Virus record (IMG/VR): IMGVR_UViG_3300006622_000024
Location: 1 to 41,369 of that record
DNA: 41,369 bases
Direction: 5' to 3' (one strand)
Origin: a virus
Shown piece after piece: positions 8,012 to 15,998 of this stretch. A program made the translations under genes and the position numbers. The notes under the pieces are model-generated. The model saw only the letters and a list, made by a program, of their open reading frames with translations. It ran no database searches and had not been told where the DNA came from. Within the stretch, counting starts at the first letter, position 1, and every line of letters starts with the position of its first letter.

Positions 8012-8317
8012 TTAGCTTACGTCCATTGCATCGTCGAAGTCTGCCACAATTCCTTTTTCCTTCAATGCATCGACAATTTTTCTTAAGTGATTAGTTGCAT
8101 AATTTCTAGGTAATTCTAATCCAGTTAGGTTCTTTATGTATTCACTAGCTTCATCAAAGTGTAGCTTTTCTCTAGGGGTACCGAATGGTAGGTTAGCAGT
8201 TTGAGGTAGAGGGTGTAAATATGCACCATAAAATCGTCCGAAATCAGTATAAGTTAATCCTATACCTTTCACTTCGAAATTTGGTTTACCTTCTAATATG
8301 ATATCTGCTAGTTTCAT
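8012..8317 (-). CDS. Small protein with MKLADIILE leader, possible internal head protein
   Basis: A 101-residue protein beginning MKLADIILEGKPNFEVKGIG, with the same leader as 7807-8007 followed by an unrelated body. The body includes YTDFGRFYGAYLHPLPQ and a mixed helical C-terminus. It resembles short uncharacterised proteins of marine T4-like phages, but I cannot name a family. Packaging in the head is inferred only from the leader. Its ATG overlaps the TGA of the 45-residue gene upstream (ATGA). Confidence 0.78.
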   Translation of the reverse strand: MKLADIILEGKPNFEVKGIGLTYTDFGRFYGAYLHPLPQTANLPFGTPREKLHFDEASEYIKNLTGLELPRNYATNHLRKIVDALKEKGIVADFDDAMDVS

Positions 8318-8451
8318 CGTCCTTGACCTCTATATGCTTTTTTATAGTTTTTACTATTCTTTAATTTTGAGCTTTTTGATTTAGCATGTACACCGGGACG
8401 TTTCTTTTTTTCACCTCCTTTGTATGTACCTAACTGTAATACCTTCGCCAT
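8314..8451 (-). CDS. Very small, highly basic protein
   Basis: A 45-residue protein, about 40% Lys/Arg, starting MAKVLQLGTYKGGEKKKRPG and ending AYRGQGR. The ATG at 8449-8451 follows an A-rich leader, and the TGA overlaps the next ATG by 4 nt, supporting real translation. The KKKRPGVHAK stretch is similar in style to the KSRPGRVKK stretch at 599-820. It may be a DNA-condensing or virion protein, but composition alone cannot settle this. Confidence 0.7.
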   Translation of the reverse strand: MAKVLQLGTYKGGEKKKRPGVHAKSKSSKLKNSKNYKKAYRGQGR

Positions 8452-8483
8452 TTTAATTACAACTTTTTAGTTATTTCTCTTTC

Positions 8484-10031
8484 CTATAAATATCTATCAA
8501 ATCCCTTTAGTAAGCTTTGATTATATTTTTCTGTATAATGTTGGTCTACTTCTTTTATGATTCCTAGAGCATTTTTAAAGTCCACAGATTTAATCATTTC
8601 TTCTCTCGAATCAAAGTACTTAATACCATCTAAGTCAAAGTATTTTACATCGCCGTCGTCTCTAAACGATGTATTGTATGCACTTACTATATCAGTTAAA
8701 ACTATATTATTATCTAAGGCATTCATAAAATGTTTCAGTATGACAGGGTATAAAGTACTTTCTCTTACGTACGGTTTCCAATCTCCCCAAGCAGGGTGTA
8801 CATTATATTTTTTCCATATGATATCTTCTTCTGGGATTTTTTCTTGAATAGCATATAATACCCCTTTGTATAATCCTGCATGATATAGTTTAGGGACTAT
8901 TCCTAAATCAAATAATATATCATCCGTCTGAAGGATTGTTAGAAGTATTTCTTTAGAGGCTGCAGGAGTTGCTCTATGAAATGCATCTCTACTTAAAGTA
9001 GCTTTACATGGATATATAAATTTAAGTACGTATTTATCAAAATAAAAGACCTTGTGAAAATATCTAAAATCAGAAGATTGCTTTATTGCTTGTTTATATC
9101 TACCTTCTATCAACTCTATTATATCTCTTTCACCAAAGAATCTAAATTTATTTTTGTAGAGTTTTAATTTATTCTCAGCATTAGCTTCTATTTCTTCCCA
9201 GTTAGTATCCTTAGATTCAAATTTATTTCTCTCAGGGATGTGATACTTGTGTATTTTTACATCGTTAGTAAAACAATTTATTCCTGCACCTAAGTCTACT
9301 TCAAATCTCTTTCCTAATTCCTCTCCTAGCCAAGGTTGAATAGTTTTAGGCCATTCACCAACCTTTCCAGACCTAAAATCATTAGAAGTGTATATAACAT
9401 CTTTATTCTTTTTAAATCGAACATCAACTAATTTATCTACTGATTGATTTAAAAATTTACCTATTCTATTCACTGTAGATTCGTATTCATTAATCACTTC
9501 ATTAAAATATACTAGTTCTATATCAAGATCAAGAATCTCTTTACTCATGTATACTGAGAACCAATTTTTATAGTATCGTAATAGTAATTCAAAGAAATTA
9601 TCATATTTTTCGTCGATCAACTCGTAACCATCGTAATCAAAAGTGTTGTAGAAGTTTTCAAAAGTTTTATACTTTTCCTTATGTTTTGGTCTGAGAAAGC
9701 ATGAGTTAATTACATCTCTTATGTCTCTGAATACAAGTATAATTTTAGATTCAGAAAAATATTTATCTAAGGTGTTTAAATCTTCTCTACTGTGAGGACG
9801 TTTATAATAGTTTTTATAATCATGTAGATGTGTCCAAGTTACTTGATTACCTTTATTCATCGCTCCAGTAAACTTAGGCATTTCATCTGTATACTCATAG
9901 TAGTCTATATAGTTATAATTGATACTTTCGTATCCAAAATTATTTACTATTAAATCGACTAGTAAATGAGTTCCGCTTCGTCTAGCAGATACTACAATAA
10001 CATTTTTTTTAGTATTTGTCAATGTCAGCAA
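8484..10031 (-). CDS. Sulfotransferase-like protein fused to a kinase-like C-terminal domain
   Basis: A 515-residue protein. Residues 10-30 (VIVVSARRSGTHLLVDL) match the 5'-phosphosulfate-binding loop of PAPS sulfotransferases. ILVFRDIRDVINSCF near 98-112 matches the 3'-phosphate-binding region with its Arg and Ser. From about residue 330 a second domain resembles a small-molecule or protein kinase fold: FDKYVLKF as a beta-strand/Lys element, then LTDIVSAYNTSF and KYFDLDGIKYFD near the expected catalytic and metal sites. The kinase assignment is weaker than the sulfotransferase one. The target may be glycans, lipids, nucleosides or proteins. It overlaps the second sulfotransferase-like gene by 23 bp. 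Confidence 0.75.
   Translation of the reverse strand: MLTLTNTKKNVIVVSARRSGTHLLVDLIVNNFGYESINYNYIDYYEYTDEMPKFTGAMNKGNQVTWTHLHDYKNYYKRPHSREDLNTLDKYFSESKIILVFRDIRDVINSCFLRPKHKEKYKTFENFYNTFDYDGYELIDEKYDNFFELLLRYYKNWFSVYMSKEILDLDIELVYFNEVINEYESTVNRIGKFLNQSVDKLVDVRFKKNKDVIYTSNDFRSGKVGEWPKTIQPWLGEELGKRFEVDLGAGINCFTNDVKIHKYHIPERNKFESKDTNWEEIEANAENKLKLYKNKFRFFGERDIIELIEGRYKQAIKQSSDFRYFHKVFYFDKYVLKFIYPCKATLSRDAFHRATPAASKEILLTILQTDDILFDLGIVPKLYHAGLYKGVLYAIQEKIPEEDIIWKKYNVHPAWGDWKPYVRESTLYPVILKHFMNALDNNIVLTDIVSAYNTSFRDDGDVKYFDLDGIKYFDSREEMIKSVDFKNALGIIKEVDQHYTEKYNQSLLKGFDRYL
8485..8492 (-). promoter_or_regulatory. Candidate late-type promoter motif TATTTATA
   Basis: Minus-strand TATTTATA overlapping the stop of the sulfotransferase gene and 34 nt upstream of the ATG at 8451. 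It shares the string with sites at 17703 and 25891. Only the motif's recurrence before gene starts supports it. Confidence 0.35.
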
Positions 10032-10827
10032 TTCTTTTTGATACCTCTCTATCCAACACTACTCCGTTGTTTAAAAGCATTTTTTTATAATCATCTTCCT
10101 CTTTCATATCTAATGCATGCTCACCATGCCAATCGTATTTAAGTGCTTGCAAGCTTTCTGAAGGGTATTTATATTTCTTATAAAACTTTTTGAATCCTAA
10201 ATAATGTCTTGTGAGAGCACCATGTGAAAAGAAGTTATGAAAGTCTCCTACATTCTTATGAATAGCACGTTTATATTTTCTAGCATCGTCAACACCTAAA
10301 GGAGTATAGCCGGTAAAGTTAGAAACCTTATCTAGGAATGCTTTTTGGTTAAAGACTGCATCTTCATATCTAAGTACAGTACAATCGTCGACAAACTTTT
10401 CTTCGTAGTAGCGTATTAACTCTATTTGTTTTTGGGCTACTTGATTTAGGAATTCAGAATTATTAGTATCTTTTCTAGAATTAAGGGTGTAGTCAAATGG
10501 AGATAAATGCATGCCATTTTCGTAAAATGCTACGTTCATAGCAATCTCTCTAGGATCAGTTATAATAACAAATACTTTAGTATTAGCTTCTTTCTTTAAT
10601 TCTTCTACTAACTCATCGTTAAGTATAACGTGGCTTTTACACCAAAGTTTATTCGGTGCTAATTCAGGGAAGTTTTCTCTTATAAGCTCTTTTGAGAATT
10701 CTGAGCCAGACATTCTCCAGCTTACTAGGAGTAGTTTATTATCTGATGCTGGTCTTCTAAAATATGCATTGAAGTGGTCTACAACTACGTTAGGATTTAT
10801 TTCGTAAAGTTCATCTAACTTGCTCAA
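10009..10827 (-). CDS. Second sulfotransferase-like protein
   Basis: A 272-residue protein with the same two landmarks in weaker form. LLLVSWRMSGSEFSKELI near 32-49 resembles the 5'-phosphosulfate loop and FVIITDPREIAMNVAF near 105-120 the 3'-phosphate site. VLRYEDAV further along is a phrase typical of sulfotransferase folds. The usual Lys/Thr pattern of the first loop is changed to MSGSEF, so activity is uncertain. Overlaps on both sides (16 and 23 bp) place it in one operon with the cupin-like gene and the larger sulfotransferase, suggesting a joint pathway. Confidence 0.7.
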   Translation of the reverse strand: MSKLDELYEINPNVVVDHFNAYFRRPASDNKLLLVSWRMSGSEFSKELIRENFPELAPNKLWCKSHVILNDELVEELKKEANTKVFVIITDPREIAMNVAFYENGMHLSPFDYTLNSRKDTNNSEFLNQVAQKQIELIRYYEEKFVDDCTVLRYEDAVFNQKAFLDKVSNFTGYTPLGVDDARKYKRAIHKNVGDFHNFFSHGALTRHYLGFKKFYKKYKYPSESLQALKYDWHGEHALDMKEEDDYKKMLLNNGVVLDREVSKRIADIDKY

Positions 10828-11098
10828 TTATTTTTACTTTTAAGTTTCCTGTACCTTTTATAAGTCTATGGTACGTCTCTTTAGGTATAAAGATACGATT
10901 TAATTCTTTAGGAACCTCGTTATCTAATTGAAATTTCCAATCTGTTTCATGCAAAGCTTCGACTATACGGTCTTCTTTGTCTCTATGCCATACGAATTCG
11001 AATGAGGGAGTATCTTGAGAGAACTCTCTAATTATATAACCTTCTTCCTTTTTTTCAGAATATGGTCTACCAGTAACCTGAGAAGTTTGATCCACCAC
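10811..11098 (-). CDS. Small cupin-like phage protein
   Basis: A 95-residue protein with SFEFVWHRDKEDRIVEAL, then WKFQLDNEVPKEL, then IFIPKETYHRLIKG. The spacing of the WHRD segment and the late FIPKETYHR segment is what a single-domain cupin barrel shows, and similar short proteins occur in T4-like marine phages. A metal- or sugar-binding role cannot be decided. The start lies 32 bp inside the upstream 263-residue gene. A shorter start is possible, but no good internal ATG exists. Confidence 0.6.
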   Translation of the reverse strand: MVDQTSQVTGRPYSEKKEEGYIIREFSQDTPSFEFVWHRDKEDRIVEALHETDWKFQLDNEVPKELNRIFIPKETYHRLIKGTGNLKVKIIEQVR

Positions 11099-11858
11099 CT
11101 AATGATTTCCAATAACGGCCAATATTACATGACCAATAACCTGCTTTAGTTTTATCTTTCTTTGTAGCACATTTATGTCTTGCAGCAAAAGAAGCTCTTG
11201 CACCTCTCTTTTTTAATTTAACTGAAAGACCTGTGTCACCAAAAGAAACTTTTTTAACGTTTCCTTTTTTACTCTTAACGTAGACGTAGAATTTTTTACT
11301 ACCACCTCTTTTAGGTTTGTTAAGTTGAACCTTTTTACCTCTATACTCAGCTTCGTTCATGTAGTCAACTGAAGCTTTTAGCATATCGAATCCAGAAAAG
11401 TCAAATGTTTCGTTCTGTAACTTTACTGCTTTTCTAAAGTTTTCCATATTGATAGTCCCGCCGATAGATTCTACTAACTCTTTTACTAAGTCAAAGTCAA
11501 TCATTTCATCTATAGAAGCTGCTTCATCAATAGTATCTTCGTTTTCAACCATCTCATCAATTAAGCATCCAATTTCGAAAAGTGGATTATAGGAAGTAGA
11601 TACCATAGGTAGGTCTAAAGGTACTTTCATTCCGTTGTAGTCTCCGTACTCTCCTATATCAGTAGTTTCGATTAGATCCCTATCCTCTTCGCTAAGTTCG
11701 ATTTCTTCGTTGCTAAGAGCTTCTCTTGCTTCTTTAAACAATTGTATAAAGGCTTCAGAGTTATAACGGTAGACATGCTCATGTAAAGAGAGCTTATTGT
11801 CTATGTGGTATTGTAGTGATGGGTAACCAATAAGGTTTTTAAGTTTTATCATAGTCAA
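11067..11858 (-). CDS. Virion-type protein with basic Cys/Trp C-terminal domain
   Basis: A 263-residue protein. Residues 1-12 (MTMIKLKNLIGY) resemble the leader of the kinase gene but lack a clear (I/L)xE. Residues 50-150 are very acidic. The last 80 residues are basic and contain KKFYVYVKSKKGNVKKVSFG, then RASFAARHKC and GYWSCNIGRYW. This C-terminal domain recurs in uncharacterised proteins of phages and large DNA viruses. The acid-then-basic layout suits a head-internal or scaffold-associated protein, which is inference. Its start lies inside the GIY-YIG gene (20-bp overlap). Confidence 0.7.
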   Translation of the reverse strand: MTMIKLKNLIGYPSLQYHIDNKLSLHEHVYRYNSEAFIQLFKEAREALSNEEIELSEEDRDLIETTDIGEYGDYNGMKVPLDLPMVSTSYNPLFEIGCLIDEMVENEDTIDEAASIDEMIDFDLVKELVESIGGTINMENFRKAVKLQNETFDFSGFDMLKASVDYMNEAEYRGKKVQLNKPKRGGSKKFYVYVKSKKGNVKKVSFGDTGLSVKLKKRGARASFAARHKCATKKDKTKAGYWSCNIGRYWKSLGGGSNFSGYW

Positions 11859-12342
11859 AATCTTTTCTATAAAATTTTCCTAGTATATTATCATTTATGT
11901 ATTGATGATTATATGTCTCTAGTACGTCATTTATAAATAGGTGCTTACATTCAAAATACGTTAATAGCTTCTTATTAGGTACAAAATCAAGAATTCTCTT
12001 CTCAAAATCTGCTCTTAAGTCTTTTGATTCTTTAACTAATCTCAATATATCTTTATGTGAACCATAATACTCTTTCCAATCTGATTCAGTAATCACCTTT
12101 TGTTTTAGAGGAGTTCTTCCTCCTATACCTTTTGCCTTTCTTTCTTCTCTCAAAGCTTCAAGGGCTTTTTTGCCTAATCTTTTGTTTCGTTCGAAGTATA
12201 GTACTTTTTTTCCTATATACTTCAAACCGGATGGCTTATGTGTAGTTTCGTAAATGAAACCATAAGTGCCTTTCGGCATGTCTGAAATATCTGTTATAAG
12301 CCTACCCTGAAAAGTCCAGGTAGGTAGTGTTGGCATGTTCAT
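11839..12342 (-). CDS. GIY-YIG-type endonuclease-like protein (SegE-like)
   Basis: A 167-residue protein. GTYGFIYETTHKPSG followed by LKYIGKK (about 25-46) matches the two halves of a GIY-YIG catalytic module. Downstream are conserved-looking KQKVITESDWKEYYGS and a C-terminal ECKHLF segment. This combination is familiar from SegE-like proteins in T4-type phages. It might be a free-standing homing endonuclease, or a domesticated nuclease since it sits tightly between fibre and virion genes without visible disruption. Cleavage specificity cannot be inferred. Confidence 0.75.
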   Translation of the reverse strand: MNMPTLPTWTFQGRLITDISDMPKGTYGFIYETTHKPSGLKYIGKKVLYFERNKRLGKKALEALREERKAKGIGGRTPLKQKVITESDWKEYYGSHKDILRLVKESKDLRADFEKRILDFVPNKKLLTYFECKHLFINDVLETYNHQYINDNILGKFYRKDFDYDKT

Positions 12343-12360
12343 ATTAGTTTGATTATGTCG

Positions 12361-14304
12361 CTAGAGCTTTGCTTTCAGCTCGTCAATTTGTGACTGCTGC
12401 TCCTTAACAGCTTCTATTAATAACGCGACTAGTTTCTCATAACTTACTGCTTTATACCCGCTGTCTCTAGTTTGGACTAGCTCTGGTAAGATTGCTTCTA
12501 CTTCTTGGGCGATTACACCTACGTCATGTCCTTCATGTACGTTTTGCTTATCGTTCCAATCAAATTCATATCCCCCTATTTTTTTAAGTTTATCTAAAGG
12601 TTTAGAGATAGGAGTTATATTTTCTTTTAACCTTTCATCTGAAGATGCATATGCGATGATATCGTTTGTAGAACTCAAAGGAACTGTCAAGGATGCTGAT
12701 GCATCTTCTACTGTCAGTTTAGCAGTTCCGTCTATAACAAAAGATAACTGATCGATTGCAGATAATTCTAATTTTTTAATTAGAGATAAACCTGCTTGTG
12801 TTTCAAAGTATTTTATTTCAGCTCCGTATTGCCCGCTGTATCCTCCAGTATTTTGGTAACCAAAGTTTAGACCTTTACCTGCTGTAGTAAATTCTAAATC
12901 ACCAGAGATATCGTCTCCTTGTTTGAGCACATAGTTTTGAGCTACTGCTGTTGATCTAGCATAGCCTTCTACGGAGTGGTCTCCCCATCCTGCTGCAGTA
13001 TCCCAATCGTCTATATCTGTTTGATCGATATTATAAGCAGGGTGTGCAGTGAATATTGGATCTGTTTCTTGAGTTAATGAGTTAGCAGCATTAAGAGCAA
13101 AAGAAGCAGTTAAAGCAGTAGTTGCATATGATGCTGTTGAAGCTACACCTGCTTGTAGTGCATTATTAGCTAATCCAGCGTTATCGGCCCATGAAGCAGA
13201 AATTGATGTTCCAACAGTAGGGCCTGTGTAAGTACCGCTTACAATTAAATCTTGAACTGTAGTTACTCTACCTACATTAAGATCTCTATTAATGTTTACA
13301 GAGTTAGCAGAATAAATAGAACCGGTAAATATATGGGTATCATCTAAACTATTACCGAATTTAGTAGAACCAGATTCGAATATAACAGATGAGGTTATAT
13401 ATTCTGTTTTATATTCTTGTGCTGTTAAAGTACCTGTTACTGTAAGATCTCCTTCTAAAGTATCTGTTGTGTTGAGTAGATAGTTTTGTGTAAGTGATTG
13501 AGATATATCAGCTAATTCACTGTTAGTGCTACTAAGTATACTTTCAACTCCATTTATTGTACCGTCAATAGAATTAGATATAGCAGTTCTTTGAGTATGA
13601 GCAGAAGAACTTAATGCTGTTATATCTCCTCCTACTTCAGCTATTCTTTCTTCTCTTTGTTTATGTACTGATTCAGAGTAGGCTCCAAAACCAGAAGTAT
13701 TACCTAAGATAATTTGACTTGAGCCTGATACTAATGTAGGTTTATTGAGTAGTGAGTTAAAATCAGTTGAACCGTAAATAACTCCATCAACAGTTAAGTC
13801 GTTAAATATTAAACCTGTTCCTGCTTGAAATGCACCGTCAGCTATAATATCTACATTTGATACTATATCTCCTGTTGCTCTTAATGAACCGGTAAATTGA
13901 TGAAAGTCATCTGAAGAATCTCCAAACTTAGTAGAACCAGAACGGAATAATATAGAACTAGATACTAATGTTGTTTCAAATTGATGAGCGTATATTGTAC
14001 CGTCTAGGTATATATTACCTTTTTGGTACGTACTAGCAGTTAAGAATAACTCTTGGTCCCACCATTTATAGTTGAAACTACTAACACCTTCCCAGGTACC
14101 ATTATTATTTTTCATCTGCACATTACCTATATCACCACCTGCTTTAGGTAGTTCGGTAAGTACAAATGGGTCTGTTGATGAAGATCTAAATAAAGTAAGG
14201 GTAGTACCGGAGACAGAGCCACTGCAGATAAACTCACTAAAGTTCTGATCTAACTCAGCATGTGTTAATGCTGATCCTTTCGCTCCTCTAAACGTTACTG
14301 CCAT
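12361..14304 (-). CDS. Tail fibre with C-terminal S74 intramolecular chaperone
   Basis: A 647-residue protein. The N-terminus (MAVTFRGAKGSALTHAELDQ) is a virion-attachment type shared with the next gene. The shaft is Ser/Thr/Ala-rich and has at least two internal repeats around SGSTKFG..DD.H.FTGS (near 125-145 and 310-330), each followed by a predicted strand. The last 95 residues begin SSDERLKENI and contain GVIAQEVEAILPE, the peptidase S74 signature that assembles trimeric fibres and then cleaves itself off. It should be a receptor-binding or side fibre. An 18-bp gap separates it from the GIY-YIG gene. Confidence 0.9.
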   Translation of the reverse strand: MAVTFRGAKGSALTHAELDQNFSEFICSGSVSGTTLTLFRSSSTDPFVLTELPKAGGDIGNVQMKNNNGTWEGVSSFNYKWWDQELFLTASTYQKGNIYLDGTIYAHQFETTLVSSSILFRSGSTKFGDSSDDFHQFTGSLRATGDIVSNVDIIADGAFQAGTGLIFNDLTVDGVIYGSTDFNSLLNKPTLVSGSSQIILGNTSGFGAYSESVHKQREERIAEVGGDITALSSSAHTQRTAISNSIDGTINGVESILSSTNSELADISQSLTQNYLLNTTDTLEGDLTVTGTLTAQEYKTEYITSSVIFESGSTKFGNSLDDTHIFTGSIYSANSVNINRDLNVGRVTTVQDLIVSGTYTGPTVGTSISASWADNAGLANNALQAGVASTASYATTALTASFALNAANSLTQETDPIFTAHPAYNIDQTDIDDWDTAAGWGDHSVEGYARSTAVAQNYVLKQGDDISGDLEFTTAGKGLNFGYQNTGGYSGQYGAEIKYFETQAGLSLIKKLELSAIDQLSFVIDGTAKLTVEDASASLTVPLSSTNDIIAYASSDERLKENITPISKPLDKLKKIGGYEFDWNDKQNVHEGHDVGVIAQEVEAILPELVQTRDSGYKAVSYEKLVALLIEAVKEQQSQIDELKAKL

Positions 14305-14305
14305 T

Positions 14306-14962
14306 TTATTTATTTTCTAATGCAGATATTCTCTGCTCTAAATCGTTTATGATGCTATTTTGCTCATTAACTGCACTAATTAAGAGTGCAACTAATCCAT
14401 TGTAGTCAACACTAAGATAGCGATTTCTATCTGAAACTACAACTTCTGGAACTACTTTTTCTACTTCCTGAGCAATTACACCTAATTTGTTTCCAGGTAT
14501 ACCTTTCAAATTATAAATAGTTCCGTCAATCGAATTGAGCCTATCTAAAGCGTTATCTATATGTGAAATATTTTCTTTTAATCTTTCGTCTGAGGATTGT
14601 AGTATGGTTCCTGTAGCTTTTATGTCTCCTTCAACTGTCAGTTTGTATTCTAAGGTTGGTGTATCATTATCTGCTCCAATAACTACATTACCTTCATTGT
14701 TTATGAGAAACCCTTCTGTAGTATCGATTCCTGATGAACCAGAGAAATGAGCAATACGTCCATGTGCTCCTTGGTCTTGGAGACCTTTAATTAAACTGAT
14801 TTCTACAGAACCGCTATTGACTGGTACCTGTGAGCTTGAAGGATAATACAAAGTAAATGTATTACCATTAGCAGAGGCTGAGGTAAAATAAGAGCCAAAG
14901 TTATTATCTACTTCGCTGTAGGTCAATGCTGTTCCTTTATCTGCTCTAAAATTTATTGCCAT
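14306..14962 (-). CDS. Short tail-fibre paralogue with S74 chaperone
   Basis: A 218-residue paralogue of the 647-residue fibre. The N-terminus (MAINFRADKGTALTYSEVDN) and C-terminus (SSDERLKENI, GVIAQEVEKVVPE) align with it, but most of the shaft is missing. The intact S74 domain and tidy junctions (one base from each neighbour) argue against decay. It could be a short accessory fibre, a cap, or a spare receptor module. The two genes arose by duplication followed by gain or loss of the shaft. Confidence 0.88.
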   Translation of the reverse strand: MAINFRADKGTALTYSEVDNNFGSYFTSASANGNTFTLYYPSSSQVPVNSGSVEISLIKGLQDQGAHGRIAHFSGSSGIDTTEGFLINNEGNVVIGADNDTPTLEYKLTVEGDIKATGTILQSSDERLKENISHIDNALDRLNSIDGTIYNLKGIPGNKLGVIAQEVEKVVPEVVVSDRNRYLSVDYNGLVALLISAVNEQNSIINDLEQRISALENK

Positions 14963-14963
14963 T

Positions 14964-15995
14964 TTATATATCTAATTTTACTACAAATGTCATATCTACG
15001 TTATGTGACTTTGGTATAGGTCTATTCGTTTTTGCTACTGCTATCAATTCATTAGCTTCATTATATAGTCCTACGGTTGTTATATAAGGTTTAAATTCAC
15101 TACCAAGTAGATTTTCTCTAACATTCTTATATGAACCAGTCACAGCTGTTCGGTTATAGGTATGATTAAGTTCATATTCTTTAACAGTACAGTGTATATT
15201 ATATGTATAAATAGGTAGTTTTGAAATCCATGAGACATTTAATCTTGCATATGTAGAATAGTATCTTGCTAATACAGGGTCGGTAATTATAATTTGCCCT
15301 TGGTTGTATATAATATCACCAACTACTCTTTCACTATTCGTATAAGGGTCTGTCGATCCGGATACAATTATACGTCCATCACCGTCGTCTACTAATTCTA
15401 TTCTTTGCTGGTTAAATTTACTCTGAGTTAGAAATTGTTCAGTTGATTCATCTACATAATCACCTTCGTCTTCAATATAATCTTCTTTATCTAGAGGATT
15501 GGAACCGTACCAGTACCTAATAGTCTCTATATAATCATTCGTTTGTATTCCGTCTGACATATAACCTGTTGTTACGTACTCGTCGGTAGCATCAAATTCA
15601 GGTTCTAGTTTTAATGATAGAGGTTTAATACCTATACCATATACTTCTTTAGGTAAAGAGACAACCGCTATTTCTGATGATATTGCTCTTGACCCTGTTA
15701 AACTTAATGTTGATGTTAGAGATATATCGTAGCTACCTGAAATAACTGGGTAGTCTGTAAGTGAGCCTGAAGTATCTCCGTAGTAGTTTTGCTTTACACT
15801 ATCGTAGTTAAGTTTTTGATATCTATTGTTAAGAAGGTCTAAAGGGTAAGGGTAGCCTGGGGTTGAACCAGAAAAACCTCTTAAAACCTCTATACCGTAA
15901 TCCTCAACGTCACTGCCCGATGCTTCCCAACTTTTATAAGAAAGGTAGTCAGATACAAATAGATCTTGCTTTGATAGTTTTTTGTAAGCACTCAT
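14964..15995 (-). CDS. Baseplate or fibre-associated structural protein
   Basis: A 343-residue beta-rich protein starting MSAYKKLSKQDLFVSDYLSY. Its last 45 residues contain PYITTVGLYNEANELIAVAK and end VVKLDI. The next gene (15999-17024) ends with the same module in diverged form, so the two share a C-terminal attachment or capping domain. This type is known to me from structural clusters of marine T4-like phages, without a defined role. Position between fibres and baseplate genes supports a peripheral baseplate or fibre-connector function. Confidence 0.78.
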   Translation of the reverse strand: MSAYKKLSKQDLFVSDYLSYKSWEASGSDVEDYGIEVLRGFSGSTPGYPYPLDLLNNRYQKLNYDSVKQNYYGDTSGSLTDYPVISGSYDISLTSTLSLTGSRAISSEIAVVSLPKEVYGIGIKPLSLKLEPEFDATDEYVTTGYMSDGIQTNDYIETIRYWYGSNPLDKEDYIEDEGDYVDESTEQFLTQSKFNQQRIELVDDGDGRIIVSGSTDPYTNSERVVGDIIYNQGQIIITDPVLARYYSTYARLNVSWISKLPIYTYNIHCTVKEYELNHTYNRTAVTGSYKNVRENLLGSEFKPYITTVGLYNEANELIAVAKTNRPIPKSHNVDMTFVVKLDI

Positions 15996-15998
15996 TCA

